Source of the DNA: Saprospiraceae bacterium
GTDB lineage: Bacteria > Bacteroidota > Bacteroidia > Chitinophagales > Saprospiraceae
DNA: 64,000 nucleotides
Reading direction: 5' to 3'
NCBI GenBank assembly: GCA_013214355.1
Contig: JABSSL010000032.1
Location: forward strand, 1-64,000
In this document: piece after piece, positions 19,296 to 26,636 of the stretch
Position numbering within the stretch: position 1 is the stretch's first letter
Layout of the letters: every line of letters begins with the position of its first letter
Program-made: the position numbers and the translations under genes
Notes under the pieces: generated by a model
The model's input: the letters and a program-made list of their open reading frames with translations, nothing else
What the model was told of the DNA's origin: nothing
Database searches by the model: none

Positions 19296-19430
19296 TTTTC
19301 GCAAGAAGTTATAATAGAACGTTTATAATATTCACCTCTAGGGAGCGTAGGGAGTATATTTTGTGCTGAACACGGCATTTTTTAAGGTTAATCGGTAGCC
19401 CTTATGTACTCAGGCAATGCAGGAACACCT

Positions 19431-19463
19431 GGAAAAAACCGTAGGTCAGCGGTGATTTTTTCC
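19431..19463 (-). terminator. Possible terminator hairpin after the sigma gene
   Basis: Arms GGAAAAA and TTTTTCC at the outside and ACCG with CGGT inside form an imperfect stem about 65 nt past the sigma stop codon. The T-run lies within the stem rather than after it, so this is a weak call. Confidence 0.3.
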
Positions 19464-19526
19464 CCAATAACCCCTAGTGTGGTTTTTAGATACGCTCGTT
19501 ATTCTTTCTAGTAGCTTTCTGGTCAT

Positions 19527-20159
19527 TTACGAGATGCCACCGGTTATGATCAACAAAATAGTTACCCAGGATTGCAGTAAAGGATAAACGCCCTCCATAT
19601 TTTTCCGCAGTCTTTGCATACCACGATAGGCATAATTTCGTACCACTTGGTGGTTAATCGACATCACCTGAGAAATCTCTTTGTAATCTAAGCCTTCAAA
19701 GAAACGCAAAAATAAGATTTCCCGCTGTCGCTCGGGGAGTTGACCAATTTTTTTCTTCAGTATTTCTATGGAATTTGGGTCAGGACCTATCTGCTCTTTG
19801 GGCATTTCGACTAAATCCTTTCTACCCAGGTAAATTTCTTGATGTCGGAGCTTGTTGGCAGCAGAATAGGAGGCTTTCCGTAGATAATTACGTAGCGCTA
19901 CAAACAAGTAGCTGCTAATGTTTTGTACTTCAATGGTCCGGTGGTCTCGCTCTAGCAGTTTGAGAAATACTTCCTGTATCGCATCCTTTACAAAGGTCTC
20001 ATCAGATACTATCGTGCAGCCATAAACAAACAAGCGATCAAAAAAGGCTTCGTACAAACCGGCAAAAGCGGATTGCCCTTCTGTCTGATACTTGCGCCAT
20101 GCTTCTTGGTCTATGGCCCGACGAGCGGCCTTAGCTTGCAGTGTCGATGGTTGTTCCAT
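19527..20159 (-). CDS. ECF RNA polymerase sigma-70 factor (FecI-like)
   Basis: A 210-aa ECF sigma factor of the type paired with FecR and STN-SusC in Bacteroidota. Region 2 is seen around residues 32-75 (FAGLYEAFFDRLFVYGCTIV..VKDAIQEVFLKLLE) and region 4 around 137-190 (LPERQREILFLRFFEGLDYKEISQVMS, then the recognition helix NHQVVRNYAYRGMQRLRK). It should direct transcription of the glycan locus when released by FecR. After region 4 there is a hydrophobic tail (PLLQSWVTILLIITGGIS) that could touch the membrane or FecR; such tails occur in some relatives. It is transcribed ahead of fecR but 357 bp away, so the two may be separate transcripts. Confidence 0.93.
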   Translation of the reverse strand: MEQPSTLQAKAARRAIDQEAWRKYQTEGQSAFAGLYEAFFDRLFVYGCTIVSDETFVKDAIQEVFLKLLERDHRTIEVQNISSYLFVALRNYLRKASYSAANKLRHQEIYLGRKDLVEMPKEQIGPDPNSIEILKKKIGQLPERQREILFLRFFEGLDYKEISQVMSINHQVVRNYAYRGMQRLRKNMEGVYPLLQSWVTILLIITGGIS

Positions 20160-20364
20160 ATGAGCAAGATGATTTTGAAGGATACTAGGGTCTAAGAAGG
20201 AGTTCTAAAGTCATTCACTGTAGGATTCAACTTCTCAAGGATATTACAATACCATTTGGAGTTTTCTTCCTACTACTAATAACAATCATTTGCTGCAATC
20301 GTTTTCACTTAGCTCTTCTTTTAGTCTCAAAGAGCTTATGCAATATATAATTTTGTTTGTGAAC

Positions 20365-20394
20365 CAAAGGTATCTTGGGCGTTAATTTATTGAA
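20365..20394 (-). promoter_or_regulatory. Possible primary-sigma promoter for the ECF sigma gene
   Basis: On the minus strand TACCTTTG (complement of 20365-20372) matches the Bacteroidota -7 consensus TAnnTTTG. A weak TTCA lies 18 nt upstream in the -33 place. It is about 205 nt before the sigma start codon. Only the -7 box is good. Confidence 0.35.
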
Positions 20395-20419
20395 TGTCCA
20401 ATTTTAGAAAGGCCCTAGT

Positions 20420-22297
20420 TTATTGACTATTTGCTTGTTGGGCTAACCACCGATTTGGGATTTGTTGTCCAATCTTGTGGTAGGTTCTTACTAGTTCTTC
20501 GTTTAGTTGATCGCTTACGGTTACTAGCCCAACGGGCTGATTTTCACCGCCATCTCCTCTGCCAGCTACTTCCTGATCCTTGTATTGATACCAGTGACTA
20601 CCCAAGGCGTAGGGAAAGTCCAGCCAGGTATAAACATAGTTTTCTACCATTTCATTTCTTTCCGCTAAGGAAAAGGCAGGCCAGTGGGGGAGTAGCTGCT
20701 TTGGGGTAATGGGAGGGATATGGTGTTCTCCCAACAAGATGGGCTTTTGTGCAGCACCATACCACTGATCCATCTGCGCTCTAATTGGAGTGGCTGCATA
20801 TACATTGATGGATAAGACGTCTAAATATTGGCCGGCTATTTGGGCCACGGTTTCCATCATCTTAAAATTACGCGTAAAGCGGCAACCCAAATACAGATGT
20901 TTATCGTCGAATTGTTCAATCGTCCGCCGTACACTAGCAAAGTATCGTTCCGCATAGCTTGCTCTTTGCGCTTCCTCGCTTGATAAGCCGGCTAAGGTTC
21001 GGCCGGTGTAGGAATTGGAATCCAACTTGGTGATGGATCGCCAACTCATTTCATTATCCACAAAATAACCTAATAGAAACGGGTCTTGCTGGAAGCGTTT
21101 GATCTCTCCGAAAGTTTGGTGCAAATGTTCTTCCCAGGCCGGATGAAAAACGTCCGGCATTCCATTGCTCATCACCAGCGAGTCAACCTTCCTGGTATCT
21201 AGGGTGTAGGTGTAGGGCATTTCTGGCTGCTGGTAGAAAATTGTATCGCTCCAATTACCAATAGTATTAAAGCCAATGGTGCGCAGTCTGTGATAGGACT
21301 GTTGGCGCCATTGGTGTAGGCTTTCGTATTTTCTTTTGACATTCCAAGCATAGTAGGAAAAATAGGTTCCTTCCTCCCGGAAGCATTCGGGACAAGTTTC
21401 TACTGATGGCACTTCCTCGAAAAGCCATTCTCGTCCTTTCACTCTGCTTACATCCGCATTTCCTCGAATGGACTTGATTCGTACCCCGTTCACCCCTAAA
21501 CTGTAGAAGGGGTTTCCATCTGGAGTAACCAACCACCATTTATTATCTACAAACTGGGTATGGAAAAAACCAGTAGCGCTTAGTGCTAGATTATGTTCGG
21601 TAAACCCACCATAGGGGTCCTTTTTCTGATCTTGAGCGAGTTGTTCCAGTAGTGCCTGCTCAGCTGCTGTCTGAGTAAGCTCATCCAGACTACCCACCTT
21701 TCCCGACCATGACTTCCTGGCCCGCTGTCCCCAACGATCCACTAGGTATGGATGCTCTAGACTTGGATCCATACTGAGCTGGCGTATGACAAGCTCTCGA
21801 CTGATGGCCGAGCTGATCCGGATATACAATGGTTTTGCTTCTATTCCGCCAAGTAAAGGAACTTCTGTAATATCAATAGTCACTTTCTGCTCTCCCTTCT
21901 CTAGGGATAAGGTGTCAATCAGACGGGTACGTGAGCCATATACTTCAAACAGTAGAGGACCGGGCTCTTCTGTTTCGACCTCCAGTTCCAAGGCCAGAAA
22001 CCTTAGCCAGGATGCGGGTAAATCCGCTGCCTTGGGGGCGAATTGGAAGCGACCGTCTGGTTCAAAGGCTATTTGCAAGCCCTCTTCTGTGAGCCGGAAG
22101 GATGCTCCCTTGGTTTCAACTGGTTTTACCTTTTTCTTCCCCGATCCTCCAAATACTCCGACTATCTGCTCTTCTCCTGCTTCTGACCATTGGGTTAGGG
22201 TCTCAAAATTGGCAACTATCGCGGGCGCTTCCTCAGATTGGCAGCTCCAGAGGCAGCAAAGGCTTAATAGGAATAGAGAGGGTAGTAAAAACTTCAT
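20420..22297 (-). CDS. GH50-like (agarase-type) lipoprotein glycosidase
   Basis: A 625-aa lipoprotein (signal ending LSLCCLWSCQ). The N-terminal 190 residues form a beta-sandwich, CBM-like part; the rest is a TIM barrel with the features of GH50/agarase-type enzymes: FVDNKWWLVTPDGNPFYSLGVNGV, the probable acid/base Glu416 in GYFVDNEMSW and the probable nucleophile Glu524 in PILLGEHHIPP. GH50 members cut beta-agarose or related beta-galactans, but many annotated relatives in sulfated-glycan loci are uncharacterised, so the substrate is open. It sits between the sigma gene and two SUMF1-fold genes, all on the minus strand, with a copy of the locus element 46 nt upstream. Lipid anchoring suggests periplasmic or surface action. 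Confidence 0.72.
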   Translation of the reverse strand: MKFLLPSLFLLSLCCLWSCQSEEAPAIVANFETLTQWSEAGEEQIVGVFGGSGKKKVKPVETKGASFRLTEEGLQIAFEPDGRFQFAPKAADLPASWLRFLALELEVETEEPGPLLFEVYGSRTRLIDTLSLEKGEQKVTIDITEVPLLGGIEAKPLYIRISSAISRELVIRQLSMDPSLEHPYLVDRWGQRARKSWSGKVGSLDELTQTAAEQALLEQLAQDQKKDPYGGFTEHNLALSATGFFHTQFVDNKWWLVTPDGNPFYSLGVNGVRIKSIRGNADVSRVKGREWLFEEVPSVETCPECFREEGTYFSYYAWNVKRKYESLHQWRQQSYHRLRTIGFNTIGNWSDTIFYQQPEMPYTYTLDTRKVDSLVMSNGMPDVFHPAWEEHLHQTFGEIKRFQQDPFLLGYFVDNEMSWRSITKLDSNSYTGRTLAGLSSEEAQRASYAERYFASVRRTIEQFDDKHLYLGCRFTRNFKMMETVAQIAGQYLDVLSINVYAATPIRAQMDQWYGAAQKPILLGEHHIPPITPKQLLPHWPAFSLAERNEMVENYVYTWLDFPYALGSHWYQYKDQEVAGRGDGGENQPVGLVTVSDQLNEELVRTYHKIGQQIPNRWLAQQANSQ

Positions 22298-22342
22298 TAG
22301 GTTGCTGTTTTATGCTTATCAAGTAAAAGTTTGGGGTGATGG

Positions 22343-22373
22343 ACGGTTACACTTGTTTGTTTTCTGTATCCTA
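22343..22373 (-). promoter_or_regulatory. Degenerate inverted-repeat element upstream of the GH50-like gene
   Basis: ACGGTTAC (22343-22350), 15 nt, GTATCCTA (22366-22373). Read toward the gene it is TAGGATAC-N15-GTAACCGT, 46 nt before the start codon. The spacing is exact and GTAACC is kept, but the outer arm differs at two positions. Confidence 0.38.
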
Positions 22374-22506
22374 TAAGTGGGAAGACCGGTGCGGCGAAAT
22401 TCAGACACAAAGAGCAAAACGAAATATATATATCAACTAAAGGATCTCCATACACAGAAATTTAAAGACTACTATACACTTGGTCTTCCCTTCTTTCTCA
22501 GCTGTG

Positions 22507-23307
22507 TTAGGGTATCTCCATCACCAATCTAAGTCCAATATTCGTATAAGGTTCGTCTGGGATATGGGCGTTGCGATTGGCACAACGAGCCGTTTTATCC
22601 AGATTGAACCAGCTGCCTCCTCTGAAGATGCGATCCTCACCTTTTGCGGGCCCCTGATAGTCTACTTGCGGCTGAGCTGGGTATTTCCCCTTCCAATCCT
22701 GACACCATTCCCAAACGTTTCCACACATATCATATAGCCCCCAGGCACTACCTTTTTTCTGACCGACTGGCTGACTACGGCCTTCTGCTCTAGGGTAAAT
22801 CCAGGCGTGCGCATTAATTTCACTATAGCTGGGATCATCACCCCAGTAATAGCGTTTCTTTTCCCCTAGTTTACAAGCGTACTCCCATTCTGCCTCCGTG
22901 GGTAGGCGAAAACGACCAACCCCCAGCGCATTCAGTTTTTCGATAAAGCGGATACAATCCTCCCAAGACACCCAATCGACGGGATAGTCCGCCCAATTCT
23001 CCTTGTCCTTGAAAACGGATGGATTCGTTCCCATGATAGCTACCCATTGCCCCTGGGTAACCTCATACTGCCCTAAATAGAAAGGCCGAGAGATCGTTGC
23101 CTCAAAAACGGGACCTTCATCTCCTTGCCGATCCTGCTCTGTTGGGGCGCTACCCATTGCAAAGGTGCCCGCTGCAATCGAAACAAATTCCATCGTTACA
23201 TTATCAGCTAGGATGATCTGCTTCGTTTCAGTCTTAGATTGTCCGGCTATACCTCCTAGCGGGAAAGCCCAAAGAAGAATCAAAAAGTATCGAAGGTTCA
23301 TTGTCAT
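22507..23307 (-). CDS. SUMF1-fold (FGE-like) secreted protein B, lacking FGE cysteines
   Basis: A 266-aa secreted protein with the formylglycine-generating-enzyme fold (SUMF1): GTFAMGS..PVFEATISRPFYLGQYEVTQGQW, FRLPTEAEWEYAC, WGLYDMCGNVWEWCQDW, FRGGSWFNLDKTARCANRN. In true FGEs the C-terminal active site is GGS-x-x-C followed five residues later by Cys. Here those places hold Asn and Ala, so sulfatase activation is unlikely; the Cys in RCANR is two positions off. I start at the ATG at 23307, which overlaps the upstream stop codon as ATGA and leaves the signal MTMNLRYFLILLWAFPLGG. It is translationally coupled to its paralog. Relatives without the cysteines may bind ligands or act as other oxidases; the function is unknown. 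Confidence 0.85.
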   Translation of the reverse strand: MTMNLRYFLILLWAFPLGGIAGQSKTETKQIILADNVTMEFVSIAAGTFAMGSAPTEQDRQGDEGPVFEATISRPFYLGQYEVTQGQWVAIMGTNPSVFKDKENWADYPVDWVSWEDCIRFIEKLNALGVGRFRLPTEAEWEYACKLGEKKRYYWGDDPSYSEINAHAWIYPRAEGRSQPVGQKKGSAWGLYDMCGNVWEWCQDWKGKYPAQPQVDYQGPAKGEDRIFRGGSWFNLDKTARCANRNAHIPDEPYTNIGLRLVMEIP

Positions 23308-24125
23308 TGTTTTTCGGACCATACCAATCGTAAACCAATAGCGGTATAGGCCTTCTCCAATCCATGCCGATGGCGATTAGCCGAGCGCTGTGTAGGAGCA
23401 AAGTCAAACCAGCTCCCGCCTCTGAATACCTTATTCTTTCCTGTATCTGGACCTTGTGGGTCTCGTTGCTTGCTAGAAGCATAAGGACCATACCAGTCTT
23501 GGCACCATTCCCAGACGTTACCATTCATGTCATAGAGCCCCCAGGCGTTGGGCTTTTTTTGGCCAACCGGATGCGTCATGGCAAAAGATCTAGAGTTAAT
23601 CCAGCCGTATTCATTGGCCTCTTTTTCTTGCTTACCTTCTCCCCAATAATACCTGCTCTGGGTTCCCGCCCGGCAGGCGTATTCCCATTCAGCCTCCGTT
23701 GGAAGCCTAAAATGGCCTATACCCAACTGATTGAGTTTTTCTATGAATGTTTGACAGGCGGACCAGGAGACAGACTCAACGGGATGCTGCAAGTGAGTGG
23801 ATTGCTGTTGAAAGATAGCCGGATTATACCCCATGACAGCCTTCCATTGCGCCTGCGTCACCTCAAATTTCCCCAGATAGAAATCCCGGCTGATCCTCAC
23901 CTGATGGATGGGTCCCTCGTCAGCATCTCGATCTATTTCCTGTTCAGGACTACCCATTGTGAAAGTACCTTTGGGGATCAAACGAAAGTGAAAAGCTAGG
24001 GTATCTCCAAGATGCACGACCTTATCAGCTAGCTGATTCGCCTTATTGACCGACCTACTGCTGCTACAAGAAAAAAGTCCTCCAACGCAAAAAATACCAA
24101 CTGCAAGTACCCAGCTTGGACGCAT
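23304..24125 (-). CDS. SUMF1-fold (FGE-like) lipoprotein A, lacking FGE cysteines
   Basis: A 273-aa SUMF1-domain lipoprotein (signal ending GGLFSCSSS). The fold motifs are clear: GTFTMGSPEQEIDRDADEGP, FEVTQAQWKAVMG, FRLPTEAEWEYACRAG, WGLYDMNGNVWEWCQDW and FRGGSWFDFAPTQRSANRH. Neither of the two active-site cysteines of formylglycine-generating enzyme is present in the GGSWFDFAPTQRSANR segment, so it should not convert sulfatase cysteine to formylglycine. It is the first gene of a two-gene unit (ATGA overlap with the paralog). It is divergent from the GH78-sulfatase operon and shares the inverted-repeat element at 24151 with it. Family membership is firm; the role is not known. Confidence 0.86.
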   Translation of the reverse strand: MRPSWVLAVGIFCVGGLFSCSSSRSVNKANQLADKVVHLGDTLAFHFRLIPKGTFTMGSPEQEIDRDADEGPIHQVRISRDFYLGKFEVTQAQWKAVMGYNPAIFQQQSTHLQHPVESVSWSACQTFIEKLNQLGIGHFRLPTEAEWEYACRAGTQSRYYWGEGKQEKEANEYGWINSRSFAMTHPVGQKKPNAWGLYDMNGNVWEWCQDWYGPYASSKQRDPQGPDTGKNKVFRGGSWFDFAPTQRSANRHRHGLEKAYTAIGLRLVWSEKQ

Positions 24126-24150
24126 ATTGAATTGAGTTTGTCTGTATTCG

Positions 24151-24181
24151 AAGGTTACGCTAGCAATTGGAAAGTAACCTT
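24151..24181. promoter_or_regulatory. Perfect inverted-repeat element in the divergent SUMF1/GH78 intergenic region
   Basis: AAGGTTAC (24151-24158), 15 nt with central AATT, GTAACCTT (24174-24181): two perfect 8-nt arms. It lies 26 nt from the SUMF1 start on one side and 68 nt from the GH78 start on the other, so it could serve both transcripts. It is the best of five copies with the same spacing in region A. Read as a promoter, GGTTAC and AACCTT are 17 bp apart on either strand. The role is inferred from position and recurrence. Confidence 0.55.
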
Positions 24182-24248
24182 GTACGAGAAAGTTTTGCTG
24201 AGTTTTGAAGAGATGTCGAGCTCATAACTAGCAGCGAATGCCAACAAA

Positions 24249-26636
24249 ATGTCAAGGAATCTAAAGATTTTGCTCCTACTATTAGGGATGTATAGCTTCC
24301 ACTTTTCTACGGCACAAAAGGAGGATCTGACGCAAGTCTGGCCGGCCAAATGGATTGTTGCAGGCGATGGACCCTGGTCTGCATATGGCGTACATCGCTT
24401 TCGCAGAACCTTTGAACTGGATACCGTACCAAGTCAACTGATTGTGCATACCAGTGGCGATAATCGATACCAATTGTACGTAAATGGTCAACGGGTCACC
24501 TGGGGTCCATTGCGGGGAGATCTTGACCATTGGTATTACGAGTCTACTGATATTTCCGCTTACCTTCAGCCGGGTAGAAATGTGATAGCAGCCCAAGTGC
24601 TGAACTACGGGGCACACCGGCCTGATGCGCAGTTGAGCGTACAGACGGGCTTCCTCTTGGCGGCGGGCGACCGTAACTTCCGATTCCTAAATACAAATAC
24701 TAAGTGGAAGGCAACTTATGATAAAGCTTATTCCCCAAATATCATTGACAATACGCAGGTGCGAGGGTACTATGGAGGAGGTTCTCGAGAGATCGTTGAT
24801 GGTCGCAAGTATCAGTGGGATTGGGAAGCGTTGAACTATGATGATCAATCATGGCCCGTAGCTACGGTGGTGGAAAGTGCTTTTGCTAAAACCTGTCGTT
24901 GGGCTAGTCGCTGGAAACTTACACCGAGGACCTTGCCGCATGAAAAGGTCACCCCTCAGCGATTTGCTTCCATTCGAATGGCAGAAGGGGTTAAGCCCGC
25001 ATCAGATTTTGTGGAGGGGGAGCATCCCTTCTCTGTCCCAGCTCATACCTCGGCGCGTCTCATTTTTGATCAAGGCGTCATGACTACCGCTTATCCGGTT
25101 CTCAAGCTCAGGGGAGGGAAAGATGCTCAAATTACGATTCGCTATGTGGAGGCGCCCATCATTGGAGATCCGAAGAGCCGAAAGAAAGGGCATCGTGCCG
25201 AGATTGAAGGGAAACATTTCTTTGGTTACTTTGACCGATATATCGCTGATGGTGGGTCCAACAGAAGCTATCGCCCCTTTTGGTGGCGTGCCTTTCGCTA
25301 TGTAGAAATGACCATTGAAACCCAAGCACAAGGCTTACAGATATTGGATTTCTATAGCGACTTCTCTACCTACCCCTTTGCGACCAAAGCGCAACTGCGC
25401 CTAGCAGGCCTGGCCCCACACCAAGCTGATACCTTGCAACAAATACTGGCCATCGGGGAAAGGACCATACGCTTAAATGCACATGAAACCTTTATGGATT
25501 GCCCCTATTACGAAGAAAGTCAGTTCGAAGGAGATACCCGTGTACAGGCGCTGGTTAGCTATGGTCTTTTTGGAGATGGCGCCCTAGGTAAGAATGCCAT
25601 TGAGCAGTTTTCTTGGTCGATCAATGGCGAGGGTTTTTTGTCGGCTCGATATCCTACTAATTCTAGCTACTATATACCCAATTACAACATCTACTGGATC
25701 GGCATGCTTCACGACTATATGATGTACTTCGGGGAGCCCGATTACCTACGATCAAAACTACCCATTGTCCGACAGCTTTTGCACTATTTCCTGGAGCGAG
25801 CTCGTCCCGATGGAACCGTTCAAAGGCCCGATTACCACAACTTTGTGGATTGGGCATTCCCACGAGGAGAAGGACCCTTTGATGAGGCTGGTTACTCTGC
25901 TTTGGTGGATCTGCATGTTCTACTTGGACTGCAATGGGCCACAGCCTTGGAAGCTTATGCCGGAGCGCCTTATTACGAACAACTGTATCGCCAGAAAGCA
26001 GAACAATTGCGAGCCACTATTCCGCAACTATACTGGAAACCTGAAAAAGGTTTATTTGCGGACACTCCCAGTAGTGATCACTACTCTGTGCACACCAATC
26101 ATCTCGCTATTCTTACGGGCTTGGTACAAGGGGAAACGGCCGCCGCGCTAATGGCTAAGACATTGACGCCAACCGAAGGGATGATTGGCCCCACGATCTA
26201 TTGGCAGTTTTATCAATTCGAAGCGCTCCATCGGGCTGGAATGGGAAATCAATATCTACAGCATCTGGGTCTATGGAAGAAAATGATCCGCGCGGGGGTG
26301 ACTACCTGGCCAGAAACGGGTTTAGAAAGCCGGTCCGAATGTCATGCTTGGGGCGCTAGTCCAAACTATCATCTCTATAAGTTGACGGCTGGTATTGAGC
26401 CTGCCGAACCGGCCTTTGCCGTAGTAAAAATAAAGCCTGGCATAAAAGAAGGGGAGCAGCTGCAGCTAGGGTATCCACATCCTAAAGGCTTAATCAAGCT
26501 AGAGCTGGAAGTGCAGAAGGGACGACTGCGCGGTAAGGTGTGGCTGCCTAAGGATCTGACTGCCGAACTCCATTGGCAGGAGCAGGTACTGAAACTGAAA
26601 GGTGAACAAGAAGTGGATATACAAGAATATGAATAG
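24249..26636 (+). CDS. GH78-type alpha-L-rhamnosidase
   Basis: A 795-aa secreted enzyme (signal MSRNLKILLLLLGMYSFHFS) with the layout of bacterial alpha-L-rhamnosidases. There is an N-terminal beta-sandwich (WPAKWIVAGDGPW..YGVHRFRRTFEL, YQLYVNGQRVTWGPLRGD), a second beta domain, a six-hairpin (alpha/alpha)6 barrel (ETFMDCPYYEESQFEGDTR, QFSWSINGEGFLSARYPTN, HNFVDWAFPRGEG) and a C-terminal beta domain (PAFAVVKIKPGI). These enzymes remove terminal rhamnose with inversion. The barrel motif DCPYYEESQ differs from the commoner DCPQRDER, so it belongs to a distinct branch. It is the first gene of a plus-strand operon with a sulfatase and a lyase, and its stop overlaps the sulfatase start by 8 nt. 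Rhamnose in the target glycan follows if the family call is right. Confidence 0.83.
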   Translation: MSRNLKILLLLLGMYSFHFSTAQKEDLTQVWPAKWIVAGDGPWSAYGVHRFRRTFELDTVPSQLIVHTSGDNRYQLYVNGQRVTWGPLRGDLDHWYYESTDISAYLQPGRNVIAAQVLNYGAHRPDAQLSVQTGFLLAAGDRNFRFLNTNTKWKATYDKAYSPNIIDNTQVRGYYGGGSREIVDGRKYQWDWEALNYDDQSWPVATVVESAFAKTCRWASRWKLTPRTLPHEKVTPQRFASIRMAEGVKPASDFVEGEHPFSVPAHTSARLIFDQGVMTTAYPVLKLRGGKDAQITIRYVEAPIIGDPKSRKKGHRAEIEGKHFFGYFDRYIADGGSNRSYRPFWWRAFRYVEMTIETQAQGLQILDFYSDFSTYPFATKAQLRLAGLAPHQADTLQQILAIGERTIRLNAHETFMDCPYYEESQFEGDTRVQALVSYGLFGDGALGKNAIEQFSWSINGEGFLSARYPTNSSYYIPNYNIYWIGMLHDYMMYFGEPDYLRSKLPIVRQLLHYFLERARPDGTVQRPDYHNFVDWAFPRGEGPFDEAGYSALVDLHVLLGLQWATALEAYAGAPYYEQLYRQKAEQLRATIPQLYWKPEKGLFADTPSSDHYSVHTNHLAILTGLVQGETAAALMAKTLTPTEGMIGPTIYWQFYQFEALHRAGMGNQYLQHLGLWKKMIRAGVTTWPETGLESRSECHAWGASPNYHLYKLTAGIEPAEPAFAVVKIKPGIKEGEQLQLGYPHPKGLIKLELEVQKGRLRGKVWLPKDLTAELHWQEQVLKLKGEQEVDIQEYE

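Larger units (their letters stand above)
19170..19526. other. Intergenic region between fecR and the sigma gene
   Basis: This is the only gene-free stretch over 300 bp in the window. It holds the inverted-repeat element at 19265-19295 and a hairpin at 19431-19463, described separately. I see no open reading frame with coding character and no RNA gene in it. Confidence 0.6.

Noticed and set aside
22379-22490. Inverted repeat GGGAAGACC / GGTCTTCCC in the gap before the SUMF1 pair
   Set aside because: The arms are about 94 nt apart with no structure between them; a 9-bp match at that distance is not convincing.
22507-24125. Calling the SUMF1 proteins formylglycine-generating enzymes
   Set aside because: The active-site cysteines are absent at the expected places in both, so only the fold is claimed.
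26602-26628. GTG start for the sulfatase nine codons upstream of the chosen ATG
   Set aside because: It puts charged residues ahead of the lipoprotein signal and overlaps the GH78 gene by 35 nt; the ATG gives the usual short coupled overlap.
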